In this document: positions 51,008 through 60,924 of the stretch, piece after piece
How positions within the stretch are numbered: the first letter of the stretch is position 1
Layout: every line of letters starts with the position of its first letter
DNA from: Cellulomonas sp. JZ18
GTDB lineage: Bacteria > Actinomycetota > Actinomycetes > Actinomycetales > Cellulomonadaceae
Direction: 5' to 3'
Assembly: GCF_009720485.1 (NCBI RefSeq)
Contig: NZ_CP045245.1
Location: 1,984,001 to 2,048,000 of the forward strand
Length of the DNA stretch: 64,000 nucleotides
The notes under the pieces: generated by a model
What the model was told of the DNA's origin: nothing
Database searches by the model: none
What the model saw: only the letters and a program-made list of their open reading frames with translations
Translations under genes and position numbers: made by a program

Positions 51008-51360
51008 CGCGGACCCCGGCGCAGCCCGGCGAACGCACGCCGCACCCCGTAGGAGAACGCGGCGACCTTCACGAGCGGGCCGCCGAGCGTCGCGGTCACG
51101 AGCGAGGTGAGCGCCGAGACGTTCTCGCTCACCTGCGCCGCCGCGGTCGTCACGGTGTCGACCTTGTCCAGCTGGGTCGACGACGACGCGACGAGCTGGG
51201 CCGTCTCGTCGAGCACCGGCACGCTGTGCTCGGTGAGCGAGCGCACCGACGCGCGCGCCTCGTCGAGCACCCGTCCGAGCTTCACCAGCGGCACGGCGAG
51301 CACGCCCACCAGCAGCACGAAGGCGATGGCGGCGATCAGCCCGGCGACGTCCCCGATCAT
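51004..51360 (-). CDS. DUF948 family membrane protein
   Basis: A 118-residue protein with an N-terminal membrane segment (GLIAAIAFVLLVGVLAVPLVKLG) and a long amphipathic helix (VLDETAQLVASSSTQLDKVDTVTTAAAQVSENVSAL), the DUF948 layout. ATG at 51360 with GAGGGGAAG upstream. Co-translated with the DUF6167 gene. Function unknown; probably envelope-associated. Confidence 0.82.
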   Translation of the reverse strand: MIGDVAGLIAAIAFVLLVGVLAVPLVKLGRVLDEARASVRSLTEHSVPVLDETAQLVASSSTQLDKVDTVTTAAAQVSENVSALTSLVTATLGGPLVKVAAFSYGVRRAFAGLRRGPR

Positions 51361-51445
51361 GCGGCGCTTCCCCTCTCGGTACGTGTGGGCGGCGGCCGAC
51401 GGCCGCGCCCCGGTCACCCTACCCGCGCGCCGAGCGGCGGCCACG

Positions 51446-51490
51446 TGCACGAACGCCCCGCGGCGCGGCGCGCTGCGGGGCGTTCGTGCA
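51446..51490 (-). terminator. Terminator after rpsD
   Basis: A perfect 16-bp inverted repeat (51446-51461, 51475-51490) with a 13-base loop lies 42 bases past the rpsD stop and upstream of the DUF948 gene. Confidence 0.85.
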
Positions 51491-51531
51491 GGACCGGGAC
51501 GGGTGCGTCGCCGGTCGGGCGGTGCGGTGCG

Positions 51532-52158
51532 TCAGCGGGCGTAGTACTCGACGACCAGCTGGACCTCGCACGTGACCGGGACCTCGGCGCGCTTGGGGCG
51601 GCGCACGAGGACGGCCGTGAGCTTCTCGAGCTGCACGTCGAGGTAGCCCGGGACGGCCGGCAGGACGTCGCGGTGCGCGCCGGCGGCGGCGACCTGGAAC
51701 GGCGTCGTCGTCTGGCTCTTGGGCTTGATCTGGAGGGTCTGGCCCTCCTTCACGCGGAAGGACGGACGGTCGACGATCTTGCCGTCGACGAGCACGTGCC
51801 GGTGCGTGACGACCTGGCGCGCCTGCAGGATCGTGCGGGCGAAGCCGGCACGCAGGACGAGCGCGTCGAGACGGGTCTCGAGGTCCTCGACGAGGGCCTC
51901 ACCGGTCAGGCCCGGGGCCTTGCGGGCGTTCTCGTACGCCTTGGCCAGCTGCTTCTCGCGCAGCGCGTACTGGGCGCGCAGACGCTGCTTCTCACGCAGA
52001 CGGACGGCGTAGTCCGACTCGGTGCGGCGACGGGCGCGGCCGTGCTCACCGGGCGGGTAGGGGCGCTTCTCGAAGTGCTTGACGGCCTTGGGCGTCAGGG
52101 CCAGGCCGAGGGCGCGGCTCAGGCGGACCTGGCGGCGCGAACGGGTCACACTGCTCAC
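51532..52158 (-). CDS. rpsD: 30S ribosomal protein S4
   Basis: Primary 16S rRNA-binding protein of the small subunit. The 208 residues start [17 protein letters not shown] and show [15 protein letters not shown], the S4 RNA-binding domain with [31 protein letters not shown] and the C-terminal VEYYAR. No N-terminal zinc cysteines. The GTG at 52158 has AGGAAG eight bases upstream. It is a single-gene unit with a long structured leader; S4 represses its own synthesis in other bacteria. Confidence 0.97.
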   Translation of the reverse strand: MSSVTRSRRQVRLSRALGLALTPKAVKHFEKRPYPPGEHGRARRRTESDYAVRLREKQRLRAQYALREKQLAKAYENARKAPGLTGEALVEDLETRLDALVLRAGFARTILQARQVVTHRHVLVDGKIVDRPSFRVKEGQTLQIKPKSQTTTPFQVAAAGAHRDVLPAVPGYLDVQLEKLTAVLVRRPKRAEVPVTCEVQLVVEYYAR

Positions 52159-52345
52159 AGCGGTACTTCCTGTCGTGTCTCGTTGACGAACACACCCGCG
52201 CACCGGAGCGAGGCTCCGGACGGAAGGGATCCGGCGGGCGTGGGGCCGACCACGGTGCGGCGCGGTTTCCGCCCGTCGAGGACGGTGCGGTCGGCGTGCG
52301 TCGCGGGCTAGGGCCCCAGGTGGCGTCCACCTCGGGTGGACGACC
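52159..52345 (-). promoter_or_regulatory. Structured leader of rpsD
   Basis: From a predicted start near 52345 the leader is about 187 bases. It contains hairpins GTCCACC-TCG-GGTGGAC (52325-52341) and CCGGAGC-GAG-GCTCCGG (52203-52219) before the Shine-Dalgarno. The length and structure suggest autoregulation by S4 (inference). It does not obviously match a leader family I know. Confidence 0.5.
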
Positions 52346-52350
52346 GCGTC

Positions 52351-52380
52351 ACTCTACCGGGTCGTGCCGCCCGCACCCAA
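52351..52380 (-). promoter_or_regulatory. Predicted promoter of rpsD
   Basis: TTGGGT (52380-52375) and TAGAGT (52356-52351) on the minus strand, 18 bases apart, in the rarA-rpsD gap. The -10 is a good TANNNT; the -35 is weak. Confidence 0.5.
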
Positions 52381-52400
52381 ACGCGCGCCGGTGGGCCGCG

Positions 52401-52430
52401 TCACGCACGGTCACGCACGGTCACGCACGT
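52401..52430 (+). repeat. Three tandem TCACGCACG copies at the rarA 3' end
   Basis: TCACGCACGG, TCACGCACGG and TCACGCACGT follow one another at 10-base period. The last copy holds the rarA stop codon and its final two codons, so the others look like downstream slippage duplicates of the gene end. Confidence 0.75.
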
Positions 52431-53797
52431 CCGAGGATGTCGCGGATCCGCGCGAGCCGCTCCTGCACCGACCGCTCGAACCCGCGGTCGCTCGGCTCGT
52501 AGTACCGCGTGCCGGCGAGCTCGTCCGGCAGGTACTGCTGGGGTGCGACGGCGTGCGGCTCGTCGTGCGCGTACCGGTACCCGGCGCCGTGCCCGAGCGC
52601 CGCGGCACCGGCGTAGTGCGCGTCGCGCAGGTGCGGCGGCACGGACCCGAGCCGCCCGGCCCGCACGTCCTCGAGCGCCCGGTTGATGCCGACGTAGGCG
52701 GCGTTCGACTTCGGCGCCGTCGCGACGTGCACGACGGCCTCCGCGAGGATGATCCGCGCCTCCGGCATGCCGATGAGCGCGACCGCCTGCGCCGCCGCGA
52801 CCGCGGTCTGCAGCGCGCTCGGGTCCGCCATGCCCACCTCCTCGGCGGCGGCGATGACGATCCGCCGGGCGATGAAGCGCGGGTCCTCCCCCGCCGCGAC
52901 CATGCGCGCGAGGTAGTGCAGCGCGGCGTCCACGTCCGACCCGCGCATCGACTTGATGAACGCGCTGATGACGTCGTAGTGCTGGTCACCGTCGCGGTCG
53001 TAGCGCACCGCCGCCACGTCGATCGCCCGCTCGACCGTCGCGAGGTCGACACCGACCGGGTCCTGCGCGGTGGCCCCGGGGGCGTCGGCGAGGGCCGCGC
53101 CGGCGGCCGCCTCGAGGATGGTCAGCGCCTTGCGCGCGTCCCCGCCGGCGAGCCGCAGCAGGTGCTCGAGCGCGTCGTCGGCGAGCGAGACCGTGCCGCC
53201 GAGACCGCGCTCGTCCTCGACCGCCCGCAGCACCAGCGCGCGCACGTCGTCCGTGGTGAGCGGCTGCAGCGTCAGCAGCAGCGACCGGGACAGCAGCGGC
53301 GAGTTCACGGAGAACGACGGGTTCTCCGTGGTGGCCGCGACGAGCGTGACCCAGCGGTTCTCGACGCTCGGCAGGAGCGCGTCCTGCTGCGCCTTGGTGA
53401 ACCGGTGCACCTCGTCGACGAACAGGACCGTCTCCGCGCCGTCGGTCGCGAGCCGGCGCCGTGCGTCGTCGACGACCGCGCGCACGTCCTTGACCCCGGC
53501 CGTCACGGCCGACAGCTCCACGAAGCGGCGGCCCGACGTCGCCGCCACCAGGTACGCGAGCGTCGTCTTGCCGGTGCCGGGGGGTCCCCACAGCACGACC
53601 GACGACGGGGCCGCACGCCGTGCCGCGTCGTCCGCCGGCTCCACGAGGCGCCGCAGCGGCGACCCGGGGACCAGGAGGTGGGCCTGCCCCGCGACCTCCG
53701 CGAGCGAGCGCGGCCGCATCCGGACGGCGAGCGGCGCACCCGCCCCCGGTGCGGGCACACCCTGCGCGGTGGAGGTGACCGCGTCGAACAGGTCCAT
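52421..53797 (-). CDS. rarA: Replication-associated recombination protein A (RarA/MgsA-like AAA ATPase)
   Basis: Clamp-loader-like ATPase acting at stalled forks. The 458-residue protein has the conserved N-terminal [16 protein letters not shown], Walker [17 protein letters not shown], Walker [24 protein letters not shown], sensor [18 protein letters not shown] and the RarA C-terminal [29 protein letters not shown] and [14 protein letters not shown] at 53797, divergent from the MMPL gene. Confidence 0.97.
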   Translation of the reverse strand: MDLFDAVTSTAQGVPAPGAGAPLAVRMRPRSLAEVAGQAHLLVPGSPLRRLVEPADDAARRAAPSSVVLWGPPGTGKTTLAYLVAATSGRRFVELSAVTAGVKDVRAVVDDARRRLATDGAETVLFVDEVHRFTKAQQDALLPSVENRWVTLVAATTENPSFSVNSPLLSRSLLLTLQPLTTDDVRALVLRAVEDERGLGGTVSLADDALEHLLRLAGGDARKALTILEAAAGAALADAPGATAQDPVGVDLATVERAIDVAAVRYDRDGDQHYDVISAFIKSMRGSDVDAALHYLARMVAAGEDPRFIARRIVIAAAEEVGMADPSALQTAVAAAQAVALIGMPEARIILAEAVVHVATAPKSNAAYVGINRALEDVRAGRLGSVPPHLRDAHYAGAAALGHGAGYRYAHDEPHAVAPQQYLPDELAGTRYYEPSDRGFERSVQERLARIRDILGRA

Positions 53798-53900
53798 GCC
53801 CCGAGCCTACGGTCGCCCACCGACGCCACCGTGCGGCGCCGCCGCCCGGTGCCGCGGGTCCCGCGCCGCGACGTGCGGGGGCTGCGCGCGACCTGCCACG

Positions 53901-56144
53901 ATGGCCCGCGTGTTCCCTCGCCTGGGCCGGCTCGTCGCCCACCACCCCCGCCTGACCGTCGTCGTGTGGCTCGTGCTCACGGTCGCCGGCTACGGCCTGG
54001 CCGTCCTGGGGGTGCAGGGCGAGACGCTCTTCGACCGCGTGGCCACGGGCGCCCCGGGGGTCGCGGGCGCGGAGAGCACGCAGGGCCAGGAGCTGCTGGC
54101 CGGGGCGAGGACCACGGGGCCGTCGGTGACGCTCGTGCTCGACGGCGTGGACCCGGCGACGCCCGAGCTGGGCGCCGCGCTCGACCCCGCGCGGGGCGCG
54201 CTCGCGGCGGTGGACGGGGTGGCCGCCGTCATCGACCCCCTCGCGCTGCCGCAGGGCCCCGCCAACCCGGCCGCGGCGCCCCTGCTCGCGGAGGACGGCG
54301 ACGGCTTCCTCGTCGTCGTCGAGCTCGAGCCCGACCTCGGCGCGGCCGCGCAGGACGAGGCGCTGGCCGCGGTCGAGGAGCGCCTGCGGGAGGTCCCGGG
54401 CGAGCTGCGCACGCTCGCTCCCGACGTCAGCGGCGTCGTCGGGGCGGAGCACCTCGTGGTCGAGGAGATCACGGACCAGGTCGAGGAGGACCTGCGCACC
54501 GGTGAGCTGGTCGCGCTGCCTATCGCGCTCGTCGTCATGGTGCTCGTCTTCGGCGGGTTCCTCGCCGCCGCCATGCCGATGGCCGGCGCGCTCGCGTCGA
54601 TCGCCGGCGGCCTCGGCAGCCTGCTCGCCCTGACCTACCTCATGGACGTCGAGGCGTCGGTCGTCAACGTCGTCACCGTGCTCGGTCTCGGCCTGTCCAT
54701 CGACTACGGGCTCCTCGTGGTGTCACGGTTCCGCGAGGAGCTGCACCGGCGCGTGGACGACGACGGCGGTGCCGGCAGCCGGCGCAGGCGCGGGGACGGC
54801 GCCGTCGTCGCGGCCGTGGAGGCCACGATGGCCACCGCCGGGCGGACGGTCGCGTTCTCCGCCGTCACGGTCGCCATCGCCATCGCCGGTCTGCTCGCCT
54901 TCCGGCCCGAGATCCTGCGGGCCATCGCCGCCGCCGGTCTGCTGGTCGTGCTGGTGGCCGCCGCCACGGCGCTCACGCTCGTGCCCGCCCTGCTGACCCT
55001 CGCGGGGCGACGCCTGGCGCGCGAGGGCGTCCTCGCGCGCATCCCCGGCGTGCGGCGCGTCCTCGCGCGCGCGTCCGACGTGCGGCACGACGAGGGCGCG
55101 TTCTCGGCCCTCGCGGCGCGCGTGCAGCGACGGCCCTGGTGGGTGATGCTCGGCGCCTGCGCCGTGCTCGTCGTCCTCGCGCTGCCCGTCCTGCGCATGG
55201 ACCTGCGCATCAGCGGCATCGAGCTCCTGCCGTCGGGCACCACGCAGCGCGAGTACGTCGCGGCGCTCGAGGAGGACTACGCCGGCGCGTCGGCCCCCGC
55301 CGTCACCGTCGTCGCGGCCGCGTCCCTCGAGGAGGCCGGCGCGTGGGCGCAGGAGCTCGCGTCGCTGGACGGCGTCGCCTCCGTCGACCCGCCGACGCCC
55401 AGCGGCTCGTACGTCGTCCTCGGGGTACGACCGGACTCGGACGACCCCGGCGGCGACGTCGCCGTCGACGTCGTGCGCGAGGTGCGTGCCCTCGACGCGC
55501 CCTTCGAGCGCTGGGTCGTGGGGCAGGCGGCGAGCCAGATCGACTTCACCGACGCCCTCGCCGAGCGCGCGCCGCTCGCCCTCACGGTCGTCGCCGTCGC
55601 GACCCTCCTGCTGCTGTTCCTCATGACGGGCTCCGTCGTGATCCCCTTGAAGGCGCTGCTGACCAACACGCTGTCGATCCTCGCCTCCCTCGGGGTGCTG
55701 GTCTGGGCGTTCCAGGACGGGCACCTCGAGGGCCTGCTGGGGTTCACGTCCACCGGCGGCATCGAGACGTACGTGCTCGCGCTCGTGGTGGCGTTCGCGT
55801 TCGGGCTGGCGATGGACTACGAGGTGTTCCTCCTCGCACGGGTCAAGGAGCTGCACGACTCCGGGCACCGCACGGACGAGGCGGTGCGCCTGGGGCTGCA
55901 GCGCTCGGGCCGGATCATCACGTCGGCGGCGGCGATCATCGTCGTCGTCTTCGCGGGCTTCGTCGCCGGCGAGCTCGTGGTCATCAAGCAGGTGGGCTTC
56001 GCCCTCGCGGTGGCCGTGGTCATCGACGCCACGATCGTGCGCCTGCTGCTCGTCCCGGCGACGATGACGATCCTCGACCGCGCCAACTGGTGGGCGCCGC
56101 GGCCGCTGCGACGCCTGCACGAGCGGTTCGCGATCCTGCACTGA
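53901..56144 (+). CDS. MMPL family RND transporter
   Basis: A 747-residue exporter of the MmpL/RND class. Membrane segment 1 (LTVVVWLVLTVAGYGLAVLG) is followed by an extracytoplasmic loop, segments 2-6 with LSIDYGLLVVSRFREEL and RTVAFSAVTVAIAIAGLLAF, then a second half repeating the plan with LAMDYEVFLLARVKELHDSG and GRIITSAAAIIVVVFAGFV. These repeats are the MMPL signatures. ATG at 53901 begins the first basic residues. Substrate unknown; in actinobacteria such proteins export lipids or other hydrophobic compounds. No adjacent TetR-type regulator is seen. Confidence 0.9.
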   Translation: MARVFPRLGRLVAHHPRLTVVVWLVLTVAGYGLAVLGVQGETLFDRVATGAPGVAGAESTQGQELLAGARTTGPSVTLVLDGVDPATPELGAALDPARGALAAVDGVAAVIDPLALPQGPANPAAAPLLAEDGDGFLVVVELEPDLGAAAQDEALAAVEERLREVPGELRTLAPDVSGVVGAEHLVVEEITDQVEEDLRTGELVALPIALVVMVLVFGGFLAAAMPMAGALASIAGGLGSLLALTYLMDVEASVVNVVTVLGLGLSIDYGLLVVSRFREELHRRVDDDGGAGSRRRRGDGAVVAAVEATMATAGRTVAFSAVTVAIAIAGLLAFRPEILRAIAAAGLLVVLVAAATALTLVPALLTLAGRRLAREGVLARIPGVRRVLARASDVRHDEGAFSALAARVQRRPWWVMLGACAVLVVLALPVLRMDLRISGIELLPSGTTQREYVAALEEDYAGASAPAVTVVAAASLEEAGAWAQELASLDGVASVDPPTPSGSYVVLGVRPDSDDPGGDVAVDVVREVRALDAPFERWVVGQAASQIDFTDALAERAPLALTVVAVATLLLLFLMTGSVVIPLKALLTNTLSILASLGVLVWAFQDGHLEGLLGFTSTGGIETYVLALVVAFAFGLAMDYEVFLLARVKELHDSGHRTDEAVRLGLQRSGRIITSAAAIIVVVFAGFVAGELVVIKQVGFALAVAVVIDATIVRLLLVPATMTILDRANWWAPRPLRRLHERFAILH

Positions 56145-56247
56145 CCGGCCTGGGCGCCCCGCGCCTGCCACCGCCGCCCTGCCGGCCGGGCCGCAGGGCG
56201 GCCGCACCGCCTCCGTGCCGGCCGCGGGCCCGCCGCGACGTGCCCGC

Positions 56248-57042
56248 TCAGCGCCGCCAGGACCCGCCGTACCCCGGCGCGGCGTACGACGCGTTCTCCT
56301 CGTCCACGGCCATGCCGAGCCGCAGGTACAGCCGACGTGCCACCGCGTTGTCGGCGTAGAGCCCCAGCGAGACCCAGGCCAGGCCCGCGCCGAGCCCGGC
56401 GCGCAGCGCGGCGGCCGTGAGAGCGGCGCCGAGGCCCCGGCCGCGGGCTGCCGGCCGCACGCCCAGGCCGTGCAGGTGCCACGACCGCCGACCGTCGGCC
56501 GCACCGAGGCGGTCGGCCGCCCCGATCACCCCGACGAGCCGTCCCTGCTCGCGCACGCCCCACCAGCCGGCGTCGTCCGCGCCGCCCGGGCGGGCGCGCG
56601 TCCCGGGGTTCGCCTCCGCGAGGCAGGCGGCGGCCTCGTCCGCCTCGGCGGGGCCGAGCCGGACGACAGACTCCTCCCCCGCCACCGCCGGCGGGGGCTC
56701 GTCCGTCGACATCCGGTCCCACGTCGAGTAGGGCGCGACGCCGAGCGCCTCCAGCTCGGACGCCCCGAGGACCGTGCTGCGGGGCACCGTCAGCCAGCCG
56801 AGGGCCCCGGCTCCAGCCGCACGCCGCTCGTGCGCGAGGTCGCGTACCAGGGCGGCGACGGCGTCCGGGTCGCCGGCCCCGAGAACGACGTCGCCGGCCT
56901 CCTCCGACCGCACCAGCACGACCGCGTGGTCGTCGCCGCGCACGTCGGCGGCGTGCCAGCGGTCGCGGTCGGCGAGGAGCCAACGGCGCGCCCGGAACGC
57001 GCCGGGCAGCCGCGGGAGCAGCCCCCCGGCCGTCGTCGTCAC
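56248..57042 (-). CDS. GNAT family N-acetyltransferase
   Basis: A 264-residue protein whose C-terminal half is a GNAT domain: [38 protein letters not shown], the acetyl-CoA loop [19 protein letters not shown] and [20 protein letters not shown]. The N-terminal half is a degenerate, GNAT-like region. The GTG at 57042 overlaps the aspS stop (GTGA), so it is co-translated with aspS. Substrate unknown. Confidence 0.88.
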   Translation of the reverse strand: MTTTAGGLLPRLPGAFRARRWLLADRDRWHAADVRGDDHAVVLVRSEEAGDVVLGAGDPDAVAALVRDLAHERRAAGAGALGWLTVPRSTVLGASELEALGVAPYSTWDRMSTDEPPPAVAGEESVVRLGPAEADEAAACLAEANPGTRARPGGADDAGWWGVREQGRLVGVIGAADRLGAADGRRSWHLHGLGVRPAARGRGLGAALTAAALRAGLGAGLAWVSLGLYADNAVARRLYLRLGMAVDEENASYAAPGYGGSWRR

Positions 57043-58831
57043 TCCGCGCGCGCGGCCTGCCCCGCCGCGCCGGGGTCCTGCTTGGGCTTCGCGTCGACGC
57101 CCGTCTCGCGGCGCTGCTCGGGCGAGATCGGCGCGGGCGCGCCGGTCAGCGGGTCGTAGCCCCCGCCCGACTTCGGGAACGCGATGACCTCGCGGATCGA
57201 CTCCGAGCGCGTCAGCAGCGCGACGATGCGGTCCCAGCCGAAGGCGACGCCACCGTGCGGCGGGGCGCCGAACTGGAACGCGTCCAGCAGGAAGCCGAAC
57301 TTCTCCTGCGCCTCCTCGGGCCCGATGCCCATGACGGCGAAGACGCGCTCCTGCACGTCCCGGCGGTGGATACGGATGGACCCGCCGCCGATCTCGTTGC
57401 CGTTGCAGACGATGTCGTAGGCGTACGCGAGCGCCGCGCCCGGGTCCTCCTCGAAGCGGTCGACCCACTCGGGGTCGGCGAGGTGAAGGCGTGGTGCACC
57501 GCCGTCCAGGCGCCACCGCCGACCGCCACGTCGTCGTCCTCGCCGGTGGGCTTGAACAGCGGGGCGTCGACGACCCACACGAACGACCACGCGTCCTCGT
57601 CGACCAGACCGCCGCGACGCCCGATCTCCAGGCGTGCGGCACCGAGCAGCGCGCGCGCCTCCGACGCCGTGCCGGCGGCGAAGAAGACCGCGTCACCGGG
57701 CTTCGCGCCGACCGCGGCCGCGAGACCCGCGCGCTCGGTCTCGGAGATGTTCTTGGCGACCGGGCCGCCGAGCTCGCCGTCCTCGCCGACCGTGACGTAG
57801 GCCAGCCCCTTCGCCCCGCGCTGCTTCGCCCACTCCTGCCACGCGTCGAACCCGCGACGCGGCGTGGAGGCCCCGCCGGGCTGCACGACGGCACCGACGT
57901 AGGGCGCCTGGAAGACGCGGAACGGCGTGTCGGCGAAGTACGAGGTGAGGTCCGTCAGCTCGAGCCCGAAGCGCAGGTCGGGCTTGTCGGTGCCGTACTT
58001 CTCCATCGCGTCCGCGTACGTCATGCGCGGGATCGGCGTCGGCACGGTGTAGCCGATCAGGTCCCACAGGGCGACGAGGATCTTCTCGCCGAGGGCGATC
58101 ACGTCGTCCTGGTCGACGAAGCTCGCCTCGACGTCGAGCTGCGTGAACTCCGGCTGCCGGTCGGCGCGGAAGTCCTCGTCCCGGTAGCAGCGGGCGATCT
58201 GGTAGTACTTCTCCAGCCCGCCGACCATGAGCAGCTGCTTGAACAGCTGCGGCGACTGCGGGAGGGCGTACCAGCTGCCCGGCGCCAGACGGGCCGGCAC
58301 GACGAAGTCGCGGGCACCCTCCGGGGTCGAGCGCGTCAGCGTCGGGGTCTCCACCTCGACGAAGCCGTCGGCGTCGAGCACCCGCCGCGCCGCGGCGTTC
58401 GCCTTCGCCCGCAGGCGGATCGCGTGCGCGGGCGCGGGCCGGCGCAGGTCGAGGTAGCGGTGGCGCAGCCGCGCCTCCTCCCCGACGGGCTCGTCGAGCG
58501 ACGTCGACACCGGGAACGGCAGCGGCGCGGACTCGTTGAGGACGACGACCTCGTGCGCGACGACCTCGATCTCGCCCGTGGCGAGGTTCGGGTTCTCGTT
58601 GCCCTCGGGGCGGCGGCCGACCTCGCCCGTCACCTGGAGCACGAACTCGGCGCGCAGGTTGTGCGCGACCGCCTCGTCACGGACGACGACCTGGGCGATC
58701 CCCGAGGCGTCGCGCAGGTCGACGAAGGCCACCCCACCGTGGTCGCGGCGGCGGTCCACCCACCCGGTGAGGGTGACGGTGGTGCCGATGTGCTCGGCTC
58801 GCAGGGAGCCGGCGGTGTGGGTGCGGAGCAC
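57039..58831 (-). CDS. aspS: Aspartyl-tRNA synthetase (frameshifted in the last third)
   Basis: Charges tRNA-Asp. It starts [40 protein letters not shown] (anticodon-binding OB fold), with [10 protein letters not shown], the class II residues [14 protein letters not shown] and [24 protein letters not shown], and the bacterial insertion domain. After [10 protein letters not shown] the frame is lost at the G4 run 57471-57474; one more base gives [19 protein letters not shown] and the rest, including GVAFGWDRI (motif 3). The 1793-base span is one short of 598 codons; corrected length is 597 residues, the family size, and the stop overlaps the next gene. Probably intact in the organism. GTG start at 58831. 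Confidence 0.95.
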
Positions 58832-58918
58832 AGCGTGGTCCTTCGCGCTCGGGGTGACGGGGACGCGTCCGGCGGACGCCCGCACGATCCTAGTGCGCCC
58901 CACCTGCGCGGGCCGACG

Positions 58919-60037
58919 TCAGAACAGCGTCGGCGAGGCGATCGCGGGTGGCGGCGGGGCGGACGTCGACGCCCGTGCGCGTCCGGCGCCCGCTGCGACG
59001 GCCTCGTCCGCCGTCTCGCCGACGGCAGGGCCGCCCGACGGCGACGTCGCGGCGGCCCGCCACGCCCGGTGCTCCCGCGGGTCGGCGAACCCGTGCCGCG
59101 CCAGCAGGGGCGCGACCCGTGCGTCCAGCCACCGCCGGTACTCCTCCGGCGTGTAGGCGCCGCGCCCGTACAGGCGCCGGTAGCGCGCGAGCAGCCCGGG
59201 GCGGTGGGTGCGCAGCCAGTCCTCCATGAGCGGCTTCACCGCCCCGCGCAGGTGCAGCGCCATGACGCTCACACCCGTCGCACCGGCGTCGGCCAGCGCC
59301 GCGAGCAGCGCGTCGAGGTGCTCCTCGGAGTCCGTCAGCCACGGCAGCACCGGCGCCACGAGCACGCCGCACGTCAGGCCTGCCTCCCGCACGGCGCGGA
59401 CGAGCTCGAGCCGTGCCCGCGGCGTCGGCGTGCCCGGCTCCAGGACGCGCTGCAGCTCGTCGTCGACGGTGGCGAGCGAGATGCTCACGGCGACCGACCC
59501 GCCGCTCGTGGCGACGTCGGACAGCAGCGGCAGGTCGCGACGCAGCAGCGTGCCCTTCGTCAGCACCGACAGCGGCGTGCCCGACGCCGCGAGCGCCTCG
59601 AGGATCCCCGGCATGAGGCGGTACCGGCCCTCGGCCCGCTGGTAGGGGTCGGTGTTGGTCCCGAGCGCGACGTGCTCGCGCCGCCAGGAGCGCCTGCCCA
59701 GCTCGGCCCGCAGGACCTCGACGACGTTCGTCTTCACCACGATCTGGGACTCGAAGTCCCGGCCGGCGCCCAGGTCGAGGTACTCGTGCGTGGGACGGGC
59801 GAAGCAGTAGGCGCACGCGTGCAGGCACCCGCGCATGGGGTTCACGGTCCAGCGGAACGGCACGCTCGACGCGTCCGGCACCCTGTTCAGGGCGCTGCGG
59901 CACAGCACCTCGTGGAACGTGACGCCCGCGAACTCCGGCGTGCGCACGCTGCGCACCAGCCCCGGGAGCGTGCGCAGGTCCATGCCCGGCAGCACGCCGT
60001 CGGAGGCCGCCTCGACCTTCTGCCCGTCCCATCGCAC
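58919..60037 (-). CDS. Rv2578c-type radical SAM protein
   Basis: A 372-residue radical SAM enzyme. The iron-sulfur cysteines are in GCLHACAYCFAR (CxxxCxxC, about residue 75), then THEYLDLGAG, VALGTNTDPYQRAEGRY and LSVLTKGTLLRRDLPLL, as in the photolyase-like SplB/Rv2578c group. The N-terminus VRWDGQKVEAASDG ... EVLCRSALNRVP is typical. A perfect LexA box lies 9 bases upstream of the GTG at 60037, so expression is probably part of the SOS response and the enzyme may act on damaged DNA (inference). The C-terminal 40 residues are Ala/Pro-rich and not conserved. Confidence 0.9.
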   Translation of the reverse strand: MRWDGQKVEAASDGVLPGMDLRTLPGLVRSVRTPEFAGVTFHEVLCRSALNRVPDASSVPFRWTVNPMRGCLHACAYCFARPTHEYLDLGAGRDFESQIVVKTNVVEVLRAELGRRSWRREHVALGTNTDPYQRAEGRYRLMPGILEALAASGTPLSVLTKGTLLRRDLPLLSDVATSGGSVAVSISLATVDDELQRVLEPGTPTPRARLELVRAVREAGLTCGVLVAPVLPWLTDSEEHLDALLAALADAGATGVSVMALHLRGAVKPLMEDWLRTHRPGLLARYRRLYGRGAYTPEEYRRWLDARVAPLLARHGFADPREHRAWRAAATSPSGGPAVGETADEAVAAGAGRARASTSAPPPPAIASPTLF

Positions 60038-60045
60038 GGCACCAG

Positions 60046-60061
60046 TCGAACACGTGTTCGA
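60046..60061. promoter_or_regulatory. LexA (SOS) box
   Basis: TCGAAC-ACGT-GTTCGA is a perfect 16-base palindrome identical to the actinobacterial SOS-box consensus TCGAAC-N4-GTTCGA. It lies nine bases upstream of the radical SAM gene start, where LexA would cover the promoter. Confidence 0.9.
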
Positions 60062-60151
60062 ACGGGTGTCAACGCCGGCTCCCCGGTCGTCGTCGCACGG
60101 GTCGCGCACGTGGCGCGCACCGGCGCCGGTGTCGCCCGGCGGTACCGTCCG

Positions 60152-60781
60152 TCAGCCCAGGACGACGTGCACGGCCGTGACGGCGGGCCGCGCCGGGACC
60201 GACGAGAAGCCGAAGCGGACCGCGGGCACGACCGGTCGCAGGGCACCGAGCGTCCGGTCGCCCCAGCGGGCGTCGATCGCGACGACGGCGTGCTGGTCGT
60301 GGGCGGCGTACCGCTCGGGCGTGCCGTCCCGGCCGGCGCCGCGGGTGCGCACGCCCGGCAGCACGGCGCCCGCGACGGCCGCGACGAGGCCCGCCGTCAC
60401 GGCCGACCGGGTGAGCGGGCGGGGCACGGCGGTGAGCAGGTGGCCGACCGCCGTGCGGTCCCCCAGCACGAGGCGCGCGTCGAGCGGCCCCGCCTCGACG
60501 GTCCAGGTGCGTGCGGCGCGGTCCGCCGCGACCCGCACGTCCACGACGTGCACGGCGTCGAACGCGTACAGGCGCGTGACCAGGTCGGCGACGTCGGCAC
60601 GGGGCGCGAGCAGCACGCGCGTGCCGTCCGCGCGCTCGACCATGACGTCCGCGAACGCGCCGAGCGGTGAGCGCAGCCAGCGCCCGACGACGAGGCGGGT
60701 GCCCTCCTGCGTGCCCGCGCCGGCGATGTGCCCGTCGAGCGTGACCCGGTCCCGGGCGGACGGCGCGGCCGCGTGCGTCAT
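60152..60781 (-). CDS. Conserved hypothetical protein
   Basis: A 209-residue protein with no domain I recognise. It has LVVGRWLRSPLGAFADVMVERADGTRVLLAP near residue 30 and a hydrophobic stretch near residue 125 (SAVTAGLVAAVAGAVLPGV) that may be a buried helix. Several dense Arg/Asp segments. ATG at 60781 is likely. It lies between hisS and the radical SAM gene and may be co-transcribed with neither. Function unknown. Confidence 0.65.
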   Translation of the reverse strand: MTHAAAPSARDRVTLDGHIAGAGTQEGTRLVVGRWLRSPLGAFADVMVERADGTRVLLAPRADVADLVTRLYAFDAVHVVDVRVAADRAARTWTVEAGPLDARLVLGDRTAVGHLLTAVPRPLTRSAVTAGLVAAVAGAVLPGVRTRGAGRDGTPERYAAHDQHAVVAIDARWGDRTLGALRPVVPAVRFGFSSVPARPAVTAVHVVLG

Positions 60782-60924
60782 GGGCGTCACGCTAGGGGTG
60801 TGCGGCCGCGGCTGCGCGCGGGCGGCGCGCGGGACGTCCGCGCCCCCCGCCCGCGGGCGCGGGCGCTGCGACGGTCCGGCGCGTGCCCGCCGGGCGCACC
60901 CGGCGCGGCCGTTCCCGGCGCGGG

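Noticed and set aside
52401..52430. Attachment site or iteron-type repeat after rarA
   Set aside because: Only three 10-base copies, one of them the rarA gene end, with no integrase or initiator gene nearby; simple slippage is enough.
53070..53900. N-terminal extension of the MMPL transporter over rarA
   Set aside because: The extension is antisense to conserved rarA; ATG at 53901 fits the membrane-protein start.
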